A stretch of DNA of 64,000 nucleotides from Bacillus_BU sp051233475 (lineage in GTDB: Bacteria; Bacillota; Bacilli; Bacillales; Cytobacillaceae), in NCBI RefSeq assembly GCF_051233475.1, contig NZ_JBKFGH010000002.1:186001-250000 (forward strand). The letters are read 5' to 3'. The notes beneath the pieces are model-generated. The model saw only the letters and a program-made list of their open reading frames with translations, was not told the DNA's origin and did not search any database. The translations under genes were made by a program, and so were the position numbers. Positions 51,041-60,585 of this stretch are shown here, piece after piece (the first letter of the stretch is position 1; each line of letters opens with the position of its first letter).

Positions 51041-51576
51041 GGTTTTAACCTCACTGGTAAACCCGAAAAGACTGCATAGGCTTCATCTGCTGCATTTGCA
51101 ATAAATTGATTGCATTCTCCGAGGGTATCATGGAAAAAACGGCCTAAACGAGACATCGCTACTCCCCCCAAACCAACCTCACTGGAAACGATAATAATTT
51201 TCTGGGGCAGTTTGCTAATACATGAAATCCACTCCAATACCTCTTTGCGAATTTCTTGCTTGTGTCTCTCCTGATACAGCTCTTCTTCAGGTATATGAAT
51301 CACTCGATTTGTTAACCAAGTCGAAAAACAATCAACTAGGATCACCTCATAATCTAAATAACGGTTGCATGAACTAACAAGCTCATTTGGTTTTTCAACA
51401 GTCCCCCAATCACTAGGGCGGCGTTGTTGATGCTGCTCAATCCGCCTTTGCATCTCAGCATCGGTGTTTACACCAAATGCAACATATAGAACAGACTGAT
51501 CAAAGGAGGCAGCAAGCTTTTCAGCAAACTCACTCTTTCCTGATCGTACTCCTCCTGTTATATAGGTTATCGTCAT
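51037..51576 (-). CDS. cobU: Bifunctional adenosylcobinamide kinase/guanylyltransferase CobU
   Basis: 179 residues. The P-loop is GGVRSGKS, followed by ILVDCFSTWLTNR and IIVSSEVGLGGV, the CobU hallmarks. It phosphorylates and then guanylylates adenosylcobinamide. Two ATGs are possible (51585 and 51576). The latter makes an ATGA overlap with the cobD stop and has GAGG 11 bases upstream; the former sits on the ribosome site. Confidence 0.92.
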   Translation of the reverse strand: MTITYITGGVRSGKSEFAEKLAASFDQSVLYVAFGVNTDAEMQRRIEQHQQRRPSDWGTVEKPNELVSSCNRYLDYEVILVDCFSTWLTNRVIHIPEEELYQERHKQEIRKEVLEWISCISKLPQKIIIVSSEVGLGGVAMSRLGRFFHDTLGECNQFIANAADEAYAVFSGLPVRLKP

Positions 51577-52679
51577 TTTCTCCATTTCCTCTCTTCGACA
51601 ACTTCTTGTAGTGTGGCTAGGAGTTCATCATTTTCCTGCTTTGTTCGAACAGCTATCCGAAAATCATGTAAACTTAAGCCGGGGTACATGGCACAGGAGC
51701 GAACCATAACCCCCTTTTTGCCCATTTCCCATTGTAAGTCCTCTGCTAAAATCGACCCAGGAAGGCGAACCAACAGAAAATTGGCTTGTCCAGGGAAAAC
51801 AAACCATCCTAACCGGTCTTCTATTAAATTCTTCAAATATTCTCGTTGTTCCTCGATTAGCGTAATCGTTTTTTCTTCATAATCGAGCTCCTCTAAACAG
51901 ATCTCTCCTGCGGCAAGCGCTAACTGATTTACACTCCAAGTTACTTGTTTTTCTTGTAATCTTTCAATTATTTTCGGATCGGACACTGCATAGCCAAGAC
52001 GTAATCCTGGAATAGCATAAAATTTAGTCATCGAGCGAACAAAAATGATATGTTTATAGTTTGCTAAGTCAGGCATTAATGTTACTTGTTTATTTTTCGG
52101 AAGAAAATCGATAAATGCTTCATCAACAACGAGAAATGTATTTGAAGCTTCTGCCTGTTCAGCAATCGCTCTCAACTCTTCTTCGCTATAGGTGACGCCG
52201 GTCGGATTATTGGGATGACCAATAAAAGCAAGGTCTACATCATCGAAAAGAGCAAATAAATCAGCGAGCTCAGGTTTAAAATGCTTCTCCACTTTACCAA
52301 AACAAGCCTTTATTTCTGCCCCGAAAGCCATTGACAATTTTTCATACTCAGAAAAGCAAGGATAAACAACTCCAACTGTTTTAGGCTGTAACGCTAATAT
52401 AATTAAAGCCATACACTCTGCAGCCCCGTTGCCAATGACTAAGTGTTCTTCGCCAATGCCTAACCTTTTGGAGAGCTTCTCCTTTAACTTGCGTTGAGCC
52501 GGGTCTGGATAATGAACAATGGTTTCAAGCTGATCACGAAGCACCTGCATCACCCGTGGCGGCGGTCCCAGTGGATTTATGTTCGCACTAAAATCCAACA
52601 GTGGCTGTGAAACCAATCCAAACTGCTTTTGTGCGGTAAGGAGATCACCACCATGGCCATATTTTTCAATCCATGCCAT
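51573..52679 (-). CDS. cobD: Threonine-phosphate decarboxylase CobD
   Basis: 368 residues, PLP fold type I, HisC-like. KYGHGGD opens the protein and LLDFSANINPLGPPPRV follows; the PLP lysine lies in FVRSMTKFYAIPGLRLGYA. It decarboxylates L-threonine-O-phosphate to aminopropanol phosphate for CbiB. The GGD N terminus and context favour CobD over histidinol-phosphate aminotransferase. The start shares one base with the cobO stop. Confidence 0.9.
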   Translation of the reverse strand: MAWIEKYGHGGDLLTAQKQFGLVSQPLLDFSANINPLGPPPRVMQVLRDQLETIVHYPDPAQRKLKEKLSKRLGIGEEHLVIGNGAAECMALIILALQPKTVGVVYPCFSEYEKLSMAFGAEIKACFGKVEKHFKPELADLFALFDDVDLAFIGHPNNPTGVTYSEEELRAIAEQAEASNTFLVVDEAFIDFLPKNKQVTLMPDLANYKHIIFVRSMTKFYAIPGLRLGYAVSDPKIIERLQEKQVTWSVNQLALAAGEICLEELDYEEKTITLIEEQREYLKNLIEDRLGWFVFPGQANFLLVRLPGSILAEDLQWEMGKKGVMVRSCAMYPGLSLHDFRIAVRTKQENDELLATLQEVVEERKWRK

Positions 52680-53218
52680 TAAAACTCAATTCCTTTCACC
52701 GCTTGAACCCCGTCCTGGTAATAATGCTTTACTTCTTTCATTTCGGTCACTAAATCGGCAGCCGCGATAATCTCGTCCTTGGCAGAACGGCCAGTAATAA
52801 CAAGATGCATGTCAGAAGGGCGGTTATCAATTAACTGCACGACCTCTTGCAGGGGTAGAACGTCATCGATTGGGAAGGTTTGGATTGCTAAAGCATTGTT
52901 TAATTCATCCAAGATGACAAGATCATATTCCCCTGAATTCACCTTTTCTTTCGTAAATGCCCATGCCTTACTTAAGGCTTCGCGATGCTCCTCCGGTGTT
53001 TTTGTCCACGTAAATCCGATGCCAACTTGATGCATTTCAATCCCAAGTTTTTCAAAGCTGATTTTCTCACCATAAGTCCTGCTTGGTGATTTAATAAATT
53101 GAATCATTAACACACGCTGACCTCGACCGGTTGCCCGAATCGCGAGCCCTAATGCCGCGGTCGTTTTACCCTTCCCATCACCGGTGTAGACCAATACCAA
53201 TCCTTTTTTCTCGCTCAT
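52679..53218 (-). CDS. cobO: Cob(I)yrinic acid a,c-diamide adenosyltransferase CobO
   Basis: 179 residues, BtuR/CobA/CobO type. The P-loop is GDGKGKTTAALGLAIRA at the N terminus, with VLMIQFIKSP and LVILDELNNAL later. It adds the upper adenosyl ligand to cobalt(I) corrinoids. An AAGGTGG ribosome site eight bases before the ATG at 53218 selects that start over 53230. Confidence 0.92.
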   Translation of the reverse strand: MSEKKGLVLVYTGDGKGKTTAALGLAIRATGRGQRVLMIQFIKSPSRTYGEKISFEKLGIEMHQVGIGFTWTKTPEEHREALSKAWAFTKEKVNSGEYDLVILDELNNALAIQTFPIDDVLPLQEVVQLIDNRPSDMHLVITGRSAKDEIIAAADLVTEMKEVKHYYQDGVQAVKGIEF

Positions 53219-53262
53219 TGTTAGCACCACCTTCCCCTTTACTCTATTTGCAGACAGATTAA

Positions 53263-54021
53263 TTACCCTTCAATCTCCTCAAACCACTTAATTTTCTCCC
53301 TTAACGAAACAACCTCACCAACCAGAACAATCGCCGGATGAGTAATCTCTGCCTTCAGTACGACTTCCTCAATATCCGCTAAACAACCCGTTACTGTTTT
53401 TTGCCTGTCTGTTGTTCCCCATTGAATGACGGCCACTGGTGTCTCAGCACTTTTTCCATGGGCAATCAATTGCTGACAAATATAACTCAAATTGCCAATC
53501 CCCATATAAAAGGCAATCGTATCAATTCCGGTTGCAAGCGCAGACCAATTAATATGATCGGCGTTCTTTTCAGCACGGCCATGACCGGTTACCATCGCAA
53601 AAGATGATGCAAAATCACGATGAGTAATCGGAATACCTGCATAGGCCGGTGCAGCGATACCAGAAGTAATCCCTGGAATAATTTCAAATTGAATTCCGTG
53701 CTCCGCCAACACTTCAGCCTCTTCACCAACCCGGCCAAAAACGCATGGGTCTCCACCCTTCAATCGCGTTACAATCTTACCCTTTTGAGCATGATCCACT
53801 AATAATTCGTGGATTCTATCTTGAATTACGCCATGCTTGCCCGGAAGCTTTCCAACAAAAATTAGTTCTGCGTCAGGCTTAGCATAGGATAATAGCTTTT
53901 CATTTACTAAACGGTCATAAAGAATGACATCCGCTTCTTGGATACATTCCATTCCATAAACCGTAATGAGCTTTGGATCGCCCGGTCCAGCTCCAACTAA
54001 ATAAACCTTTCCAACTGTCAT
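53263..54021 (-). CDS. cobA: Uroporphyrinogen-III C-methyltransferase CobA (SUMT)
   Basis: 252 residues, tetrapyrrole methylase. KVYLVGAGPGDPKLITVYG at the N terminus, VTRLKGGDPCVFGRVGEE and PITHRDFASSFAMVTGH are the SUMT motifs. It makes precorrin-2, the entry point to the corrin ring. There is no fused uroporphyrinogen synthase domain. The GAGGAG ribosome site precedes both GTG (54033) and ATG (54021); the ATG has the workable spacing. Confidence 0.93.
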   Translation of the reverse strand: MTVGKVYLVGAGPGDPKLITVYGMECIQEADVILYDRLVNEKLLSYAKPDAELIFVGKLPGKHGVIQDRIHELLVDHAQKGKIVTRLKGGDPCVFGRVGEEAEVLAEHGIQFEIIPGITSGIAAPAYAGIPITHRDFASSFAMVTGHGRAEKNADHINWSALATGIDTIAFYMGIGNLSYICQQLIAHGKSAETPVAVIQWGTTDRQKTVTGCLADIEEVVLKAEITHPAIVLVGEVVSLREKIKWFEEIEG

Positions 54022-54040
54022 CTTTTGCGACACTCCTCTC

Positions 54041-55084
54041 TTATTCTTTTCCTGAAATTCCTGCGGAAGAAAATGTCGCCATTTCTTTTAACATTAAAAC
54101 CGCTGATTGTAAAATTGGAAAGGCTACTGCTGCCCCTGTACCTTCGCCAAGGCGGAATCCTAAATCAAGCAACGGCTTTTTACCTAACAGATTAATAGCC
54201 GTTTCATGGCCCACTTCAAATGAACGGTGACCCATAATCATATAATCGCCAGCATCACTAGAAATCTCCTTAGCAAGGATAGCTGACACAGTACAAATAA
54301 ATCCATCTACCAGAATCGGAATTCGATATGCTGCAGCAGCAAGCATCGCCCCGGTCATCGCCGCAATTTCAAGACCACCGAGTTTCGCTAACACATCAAT
54401 TGGATCATTCCGGTCAGGCTTGCGCGCCTCGATTCCTCGCTTGATAACAGCTTGTTTGTGTGAGATTTGTTCGTTCGCTAATCCCGTTCCACCGCCAACA
54501 AGCTCCGTAATATCCTTTCCACTTAACACGGCTAAAATAGCACTGCTAGGCGTTGTGTTGCCAATTCCCATCTCTCCAACGATCAAGCATTTAATTCCTT
54601 GCTGTTTGATCATTGCTTCTGCACGCTCATAGCCAACAGCTATCGCCTGTTCTGCTTCAGCGCGAGTCATCGCGTCTTCTACACAGAAGTTTCTCGTACC
54701 GTAGCGCACTTTTTTATTCACTACACTTTCTTGGTTCAAATCTGAAGCAACACCAACATCGACAATTTCAAATTTCGCTCCGATTTGACGGCTAAAAACA
54801 TTAATTCCTGCCCCGCCATAAACAAAGTTCATCACCATTTGCGAAGTGACTTCTTGAGGGTAGGCAGAAACGCCCTCTTGCACAACCCCATGGTCTCCAG
54901 CAAACACGATTACACCCGGAGGCGTTACGGTTGGGAATGCCTCCCCTGTTATTTCAGCTAACTGGATGGCAATTTCCTCTAATCTACCGAGACTCCCTAG
55001 CGGTTTTGTTAATGTATCAATATACTCGGCTACCTTTTGTCCATTTTCTTTATTTACTGGTTGAATGGTTTCGGAAATGTTCAT
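54041..55084 (-). CDS. cobT: Nicotinate-nucleotide-dimethylbenzimidazole phosphoribosyltransferase CobT
   Basis: 347 residues. Conserved blocks are TKPLGSLGRLEEIAIQ, VIVFAGDHGVVQEGVSAYP, GGAGINVFSRQIGA, GEMGIGNTTPSSAI and GFRLGEGTGAAVAF. The last carries the catalytic Glu region. It activates the lower-ligand base to alpha-ribazole phosphate. The ATG overlaps the cbiP stop as ATGA. Confidence 0.95.
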   Translation of the reverse strand: MNISETIQPVNKENGQKVAEYIDTLTKPLGSLGRLEEIAIQLAEITGEAFPTVTPPGVIVFAGDHGVVQEGVSAYPQEVTSQMVMNFVYGGAGINVFSRQIGAKFEIVDVGVASDLNQESVVNKKVRYGTRNFCVEDAMTRAEAEQAIAVGYERAEAMIKQQGIKCLIVGEMGIGNTTPSSAILAVLSGKDITELVGGGTGLANEQISHKQAVIKRGIEARKPDRNDPIDVLAKLGGLEIAAMTGAMLAAAAYRIPILVDGFICTVSAILAKEISSDAGDYMIMGHRSFEVGHETAINLLGKKPLLDLGFRLGEGTGAAVAFPILQSAVLMLKEMATFSSAGISGKE

Positions 55085-56598
55085 TTTACTATTCCCCTTT
55101 TTTTAAATTCATTCATTTTCTGCTCAATCATATCCATTTTTACATGCGATCTTACATGGTCGGCTAATCGATCAAATGCTTCTTCTCGTAATAGATTAAA
55201 GGAAACGCGGTCGTTAATCGGTCCTAGTCCTTTTTTTACCCGAATCCCATTAATAAGCGCCTCCCGAAAATCGTCATTGTGGAAAATACCATGAAAATAC
55301 GTGCCAGCAGCCGTTTCGTCTTTATTTTTACAGCCATCCAGCCCTAATCTAGTTGAAATAAGTATTTCACTATCTTGACTGACTAGTGAAGTACCCATAT
55401 GAATCTCGTACCCTTTAACATTGAATATTTTACCACAAAAGGATATTTCGCCCTCTGATTGAACAGTCTTTTTTTCCTTTGTAATTGTTGTTTCAACTGG
55501 AAGCAGTCCAAGTCCATCGGTTAATTGAAGTGGTGACTCCACCCCAAACGGGTCCGCAATCGACCGCCCCATCATTTGATAACCGCCGCAAATCCCAAAA
55601 ATCTTCGTTTTTTTCTTAGTATGTAAATCGATTATTTTTCTTGCCAGACCGCTTTCTTGTAAAAACTGATAGTCTTCAATCGTATTTTTACTTCCTGGTA
55701 AAATAATTAAATCAGGTTCCTTAAGCTGGTCCCCATTCGTTATAAAACGAACATGACAATCCGATTCAACAAAAAAAGGATCCACATCGGTGAAATTGGA
55801 TATTTTCGGATATTGAATGACGGCTATGTCAATGTCCTTGTCGCTATTTTGCATGGAAGTATATTGATTTAATATGACCGAATCCTCGGCATCGATGTTT
55901 AAGTTTGGTAAATATGGAATAACCCCCAGCACAGGTTTTCCCGTATATTTTTCAAACCATTCCAAGCCTGACTCTAATAACCGAATGTCACCACGAAATT
56001 TATTAATAATCACTCCGACAACGCGGTCGCGGTCCTCCGGTTCCATGAGCTGAAGGGTGCCTACTAAACTCGCAAACACCCCTCCTTTTTCAATATCACC
56101 TATTAAAATAACCGGTGCATTCGCCATCCGCGCTACGCGCATGTTGACGAGTTCGCGATCATTTAAATTAACTTCCGCCGGACTTCCGGCGCCCTCAATT
56201 ACAATTCGATCATTCGCCTCGGAAAGACGACCTAACGCTTCTTCAATCAACTTTAGACCTGTTTGAAAAAAATCCTGGCGGTAAGCACCTGCCTCCATGT
56301 TTCGAAATGGTTTCCCATGAACGACAACTTGCGCTTGATTGCCGCGGTTTGGCTTGAGCAGAATTGGATTCATATCAGTAGTTGCCACCACACCTGCCGC
56401 TTCCGCTTGGACACCCTGAGCCCGACCAATTTCTTTCCCATCAATCGTTATATAGGAGTTTAGCGCCATATTTTGCGATTTAAACGGCACCGTTTTCCAT
56501 CCGTCTTGGGCAAAAATACGGCAGAAGGCGGTGACAATTACACTCTTTCCGGCATCGGAATGTGTGCCTTGAAACATAATCGGAACAGCATTAGCCAT
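55081..56598 (-). CDS. cbiP: Cobyric acid synthase CbiP
   Basis: 505 residues: an N-terminal dethiobiotin-synthetase-like ATPase domain (MFQGTHSDAGKSVIVTAFCR) and a C-terminal class I glutamine amidotransferase domain with the nucleophile in IFGICGGYQMMG and the His in GTYFHGIFHN. It amidates four carboxylates of adenosylcobyrinic acid a,c-diamide. It overlaps cbiA by eight bases and cobT by four. Confidence 0.95.
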   Translation of the reverse strand: MANAVPIMFQGTHSDAGKSVIVTAFCRIFAQDGWKTVPFKSQNMALNSYITIDGKEIGRAQGVQAEAAGVVATTDMNPILLKPNRGNQAQVVVHGKPFRNMEAGAYRQDFFQTGLKLIEEALGRLSEANDRIVIEGAGSPAEVNLNDRELVNMRVARMANAPVILIGDIEKGGVFASLVGTLQLMEPEDRDRVVGVIINKFRGDIRLLESGLEWFEKYTGKPVLGVIPYLPNLNIDAEDSVILNQYTSMQNSDKDIDIAVIQYPKISNFTDVDPFFVESDCHVRFITNGDQLKEPDLIILPGSKNTIEDYQFLQESGLARKIIDLHTKKKTKIFGICGGYQMMGRSIADPFGVESPLQLTDGLGLLPVETTITKEKKTVQSEGEISFCGKIFNVKGYEIHMGTSLVSQDSEILISTRLGLDGCKNKDETAAGTYFHGIFHNDDFREALINGIRVKKGLGPINDRVSFNLLREEAFDRLADHVRSHVKMDMIEQKMNEFKKRGIVK

Positions 56599-57961
56599 TT
56601 GCTTTTATCTCCTTACATTGGTTAATCCAATTTTCTACCATGGCCGGGCAGGATCCAAAATGAAAATGAGTGTATCCGGCAATTAACTGACCGTTCAAGT
56701 ACCCCTCTTCCTTTATCCCGCGCATTCCTTTTGTTTGATAAGCAGGGGATATTTCATCTTTTGGATGGAAGGTAGAATAGTGGAACTCATGCCCTTTCGC
56801 CTGAAGATTACCCGCTAATAAAAAGTTTCCTGTCGAGCCGGTAATTTCTCGATAGCCTAGTGCAGCCAGCTTCGTCTGCATTTTTACCGTACCAGGGATC
56901 AGACCGACCATTTCATATGTTTGGTTGTCCGATGTTTCAATTGCTTCTGTTAAAAACATAAAGCCGCCACACTCAGCCAAGGTTGGCAATCCTGCTTCGA
57001 TTGCTGCTTTAATTGATTGTTTAACGAGCTTTTGATCCGCAAGCTCCTCGGCAAACTCTTCCGGAAACCCGCCGCCAATATATAGACCATGAATATCTTG
57101 CGGAACCGTTTCTCCAGCTAACGGGGAAAACGGAACGAGCTCAGCTCCATAAGCCTCGAGAATTTCCAAATTTTCTTCGTAATAAAAATTAAACGCCGCA
57201 TCTCTTGCCACAGCAATTCTTACCGATGGTTCGCTCTGTCTTGTAAACTGACTTTCTTTTATTTCCAATTGAGGTGCCTCCGCCAGCTCATAAAGCCGGT
57301 CAATATCCACTGTTTCTGCCACCACAGCGGCTAATTTTTCGAAAAAGGGATCAAGCTCACCCCGTTCGACAGATGGAACCAATCCGAGGTGCCGTTCTGG
57401 AATGGATAGTTCTTCATCACGTTTTAAATAGCCGACCACTGGAATCCCGCACTCCTGTTCAATTGCCGTTTTAACGATGTTAAAATGACCAACGCTGCCA
57501 ACCCGATTGGCAATCACAGCAACAATATTTGTGTCGGGCTCTAACAGTTGAAATCCTTTGACAATCGCTGCGGCGCTTCGGGCCATGCTGGCACAATTCA
57601 CGATTAGCACAACCGGACTTTTCGTAATCATACTAATCTCAGCTGTCGTCCCGGCATTATTGGTTGGATCCTTCCCATCATAGAGGCCCATGACACCCTC
57701 AATAATCGAAATATCCGCGCCTTTGCTGCCTCGCTCGACAATCTCTTTCACTAGCTCTGACGAAAGCATCCAGCTGTCTACATTCCTTGAAGGTCTGCCC
57801 GTAACTGCTGTATGATAGGTGGGATCAATATAATCGGGACCACACTTAAAGCCTTGAACCGTATAGCCCTTCTTCCTTAATGCGGCCATGATACCGATCG
57901 TCATCGTTGTTTTCCCGACCCCGCTGCCGGTACCGGCAATCACCAATCTTCTATTCGACAT
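56591..57961 (-). CDS. cbiA: Cobyrinate a,c-diamide synthase CbiA
   Basis: 456 residues, same two-domain plan as CbiP. GTGSGVGKTTMTIGIMAAL is the P-loop; the amidotransferase nucleophile is in LAECGGFMFLTEAI and a triad His lies in FHYSTFHPK or FHFGS near the end. It amidates the a and c side chains of cobyrinate. GGAGGCG precedes the ATG. Confidence 0.95.
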   Translation of the reverse strand: MSNRRLVIAGTGSGVGKTTMTIGIMAALRKKGYTVQGFKCGPDYIDPTYHTAVTGRPSRNVDSWMLSSELVKEIVERGSKGADISIIEGVMGLYDGKDPTNNAGTTAEISMITKSPVVLIVNCASMARSAAAIVKGFQLLEPDTNIVAVIANRVGSVGHFNIVKTAIEQECGIPVVGYLKRDEELSIPERHLGLVPSVERGELDPFFEKLAAVVAETVDIDRLYELAEAPQLEIKESQFTRQSEPSVRIAVARDAAFNFYYEENLEILEAYGAELVPFSPLAGETVPQDIHGLYIGGGFPEEFAEELADQKLVKQSIKAAIEAGLPTLAECGGFMFLTEAIETSDNQTYEMVGLIPGTVKMQTKLAALGYREITGSTGNFLLAGNLQAKGHEFHYSTFHPKDEISPAYQTKGMRGIKEEGYLNGQLIAGYTHFHFGSCPAMVENWINQCKEIKANG

Positions 57962-57983
57962 AGCTTTTTACGCCTCCCTTCAG

Positions 57984-59108
57984 TCATTCAAATGGAATAA
58001 CCGCAACTGATATCGTTACATTTCCGGACTTTTTCTTAACGAGTTCAAGCTTTTGGGCACCGCTGTATAACAGGGCCGCCGGCTCACTCACTCCATAAGC
58101 ACCAGTGTATTTATACACCGTCTCGGACGGCTCCTGACACTGAATCGTATTTAGTTGATTAGGAGAATAATAGACAAACTCCCAGCCATTGGCCTCGACC
58201 ACTTCAAGCAAGCCTATTTCATCCTTTTTCAAATCAATCGTACAAATCGCTTTCACACTTTTCTTTGCGAATTTCAGTTCCGCTAAAGTTTCGGTGATGA
58301 CCGCGTCAATTTCAGCTGCCGATGTGCCGCGATTGCAGCCAATCCCTAGCGCCAGCACTTTGGGACGATATAAAACTCCATTGGCTAAGATTTCGTTTTC
58401 TGTTTCTGATAAAATACGATGGGATATTACTAGTGCAGCTCCATGCGGTTTCTGCAACGCTTCTTCAACGGATGAATACAGGCTAAATTGTTCAGGGAGC
58501 GGCCGGTCATATGTCCACCATTCCCTTTCTCCCGATTCTTGAACAATCGCAATACTTTCCTCATTCACCACCGCGGCGCTGACCGGTGTTAACTTTTCCG
58601 CTGATTCCCAAACCCAGCCAAACCGCTTCCCAAACAAATCAACTGGGATCGTTTGCTGGACGTCAGAGGCAGTGGTGATGATCGGCCTTGCAGCGAGCAC
58701 TGCCGCTACCTCTCGAGTCAGCTCATTCGCCCCGCCGAGATGTCCTGATAAAACACTGATGACATTTTCCCCTTTATCGTCAATCACGACGACAGCAGGG
58801 TCTGTTTTTTTATCTTTTAACAAAGGCGCAATCATCCGCACCACCGCACCTAGCGAAATAATAATGATCAGCCCCTGATATGATTGAAACAAAGCTGGGA
58901 AAAGAAGACGGACGCTTCCTGTAAAGGTTTGAATCCCGAGCCTTTGTTCATCCCCTTTAGCATGCTTGCTCATATAATAGACATCGGCATTTTGAAACGC
59001 TTTTCCCAGTCTTCTCGCAATATCTGTCCCATGCTTCGTAATCGCAACAACTGCATAATCTCCCTGCTGCCTGATTTTCGGAATGACTTCCTCCTGCAGG
59101 GTAATCAT
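57984..59108 (-). CDS. cbiG: Cobalt-precorrin-5A hydrolase CbiG
   Basis: 374 residues with N-terminal, central and C-terminal CbiG domains. LLFPALFQSYQGLIIIISLGAVVRMIAPLL and VISVLSGHLGGANELTREVAA mark the N-terminal part, and LALGIGCNRGTSAAEIDAVI opens the C-terminal part. It opens the delta-lactone of cobalt-precorrin-5A with loss of acetaldehyde, a step unique to the anaerobic route. The start shares one base with the cbiF stop. Confidence 0.93.
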   Translation of the reverse strand: MITLQEEVIPKIRQQGDYAVVAITKHGTDIARRLGKAFQNADVYYMSKHAKGDEQRLGIQTFTGSVRLLFPALFQSYQGLIIIISLGAVVRMIAPLLKDKKTDPAVVVIDDKGENVISVLSGHLGGANELTREVAAVLAARPIITTASDVQQTIPVDLFGKRFGWVWESAEKLTPVSAAVVNEESIAIVQESGEREWWTYDRPLPEQFSLYSSVEEALQKPHGAALVISHRILSETENEILANGVLYRPKVLALGIGCNRGTSAAEIDAVITETLAELKFAKKSVKAICTIDLKKDEIGLLEVVEANGWEFVYYSPNQLNTIQCQEPSETVYKYTGAYGVSEPAALLYSGAQKLELVKKKSGNVTISVAVIPFE

Positions 59109-59881
59109 TATGCGTCAACCTTTCGGCGATAGCCATGGGTAAAGTGCTTATCATAAAGCTTGGAGCGATAATCCTTATTATGAATATTTTCATCTAACGC
59201 CCAGCCGGCCAAAATCATCGCTTGGCTGCGAATCCCATTGCTTCGCATCGCCTCATCTAAATTTTCCACCGTTGTTCTGATAATCTTTTGATCAGGCCAC
59301 GACGCTTTATATACAACAACAACTGGAGTCTCCTTGCTCCACCCGGCATCAAGCAATTCTTTAATCACCTTTTTAGTTAGTGTTGCACTTAAGAATAAGG
59401 CAATCGTGCATTGATGTTCCGCTAAATCGCGGAGCTTTTCCAGTTCCGGTACAGGAGTTCGGCCCTCTGCACGAGTAAGAATAACGGTTTGCGTTAAATC
59501 AGGGATCGTTAACTCTGCCCCGGCCGCTGCCGCCGCTGCAAACACAGAACTAACACCAGGAATAATCTCAACTTCAATGCCGGCTTTCTTGATGAGAACC
59601 ATTTGTTCCATAATCGCCCCATACATCGCCGGATCTCCTGTATGCACGCGGACCACCATTTTGCCCTGCTGAATTCGGTCGATCATCACATCAACCATCT
59701 CTTCTAAATGCATGCCCGCCGTCTTTAATACTTCTGCTGACGGCTTTGCTTTTTGAACAAGCTCTTCACTGACAAGGGAATCGGCATACAGAACAACATC
59801 CGCTTCCTGGAGCAGCTTTAAGCCTTTAACGGTAATTAAATCCGGGTCACCGGGACCCGCTCCTATTATGTAAAGCTTCAT
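59108..59881 (-). CDS. cbiF: Cobalt-precorrin-4 C11-methyltransferase CbiF
   Basis: 257 residues, tetrapyrrole methylase. LYIIGAGPGDPDLITVKG, LYADSLVSEEL, VVRVHTGDPAMYGAIMEQM and PGVSSVFAAAAAAG are CbiF/CobM signatures. It methylates C11 using S-adenosylmethionine. The start is two bases from the cbiL stop. Confidence 0.94.
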   Translation of the reverse strand: MKLYIIGAGPGDPDLITVKGLKLLQEADVVLYADSLVSEELVQKAKPSAEVLKTAGMHLEEMVDVMIDRIQQGKMVVRVHTGDPAMYGAIMEQMVLIKKAGIEVEIIPGVSSVFAAAAAAGAELTIPDLTQTVILTRAEGRTPVPELEKLRDLAEHQCTIALFLSATLTKKVIKELLDAGWSKETPVVVVYKASWPDQKIIRTTVENLDEAMRSNGIRSQAMILAGWALDENIHNKDYRSKLYDKHFTHGYRRKVDA

Positions 59882-59882
59882 G

Positions 59883-60584
59883 TTATTTTCTCACCACCAT
59901 TAACGTTAAATATTCAAGCTCCACACCTTCAAGCTCAGCTGCGCTCCAAATAACTTCTTCATCAGAGGTAACCTTCGTTACAACCGATGCTTTATGAAGT
60001 AAATCTAAATCCCGCAGCACTTCAAGCATCGAATCAATTACTTTTGCTACTTTGATAAAAATAACGCAGTCATGGTCTTGCAATACTTTTTTCATTGCTT
60101 CATAATCATCACGTGCCGGCACAATCGCAACCTTTTCATCTCCATCAGCCAAAGGCAAGCCAAGCCGTGATGCCGCCCCATTGATCGAAGAAATGCCCGG
60201 TACCACCTCAATGTTCACTTCCGGATACCGTTCCTGCATGAGCCGCATCATATGAATAAACGTACTGTATAATAACGGATCACCTTCCGTTACGAACGCG
60301 ACATCCTTGCCCTGCTGAAGCTTTTCCCATACACTATCAACCGTTTCATTCCATTTTTTATCTAATACTTCCTGGTCCTTTGTCATCGGAAAAACGAGCC
60401 CGATTAGTTCTTTTTCTTGCGGGCGGAAATAAGCATCGATGATTTTTTGTGCATAACTCTTACTGCCTCGCTGTTTTTTCGGATAGGCAATGACCGGAGA
60501 CTCCTTTAATTTGCGGAATGCCTTAACCGTGATCAATTCCGGATCACCTGGGCCAACCCCTAAGCCATATAATGTTCCTAACAT
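59883..60584 (-). CDS. cbiL: Cobalt-factor II / precorrin-2 C20-methyltransferase CbiL
   Basis: 233 residues, tetrapyrrole methylase. LYGLGVGPGDPELITVKA, VIAYPKKQRGSKSYA, VAFVTEGDPLLYSTFIHMM and PGISSINGAASRLGLPLADGDE are CbiL/CobI motifs. It adds the C20 methyl. An AAGGGGAAAAATAAC leader makes the ATG at 60584 the start; the frame opens earlier at 60617 inside cbiET. Confidence 0.94.
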   Translation of the reverse strand: MLGTLYGLGVGPGDPELITVKAFRKLKESPVIAYPKKQRGSKSYAQKIIDAYFRPQEKELIGLVFPMTKDQEVLDKKWNETVDSVWEKLQQGKDVAFVTEGDPLLYSTFIHMMRLMQERYPEVNIEVVPGISSINGAASRLGLPLADGDEKVAIVPARDDYEAMKKVLQDHDCVIFIKVAKVIDSMLEVLRDLDLLHKASVVTKVTSDEEVIWSAAELEGVELEYLTLMVVRK

Positions 60585-60585
60585 G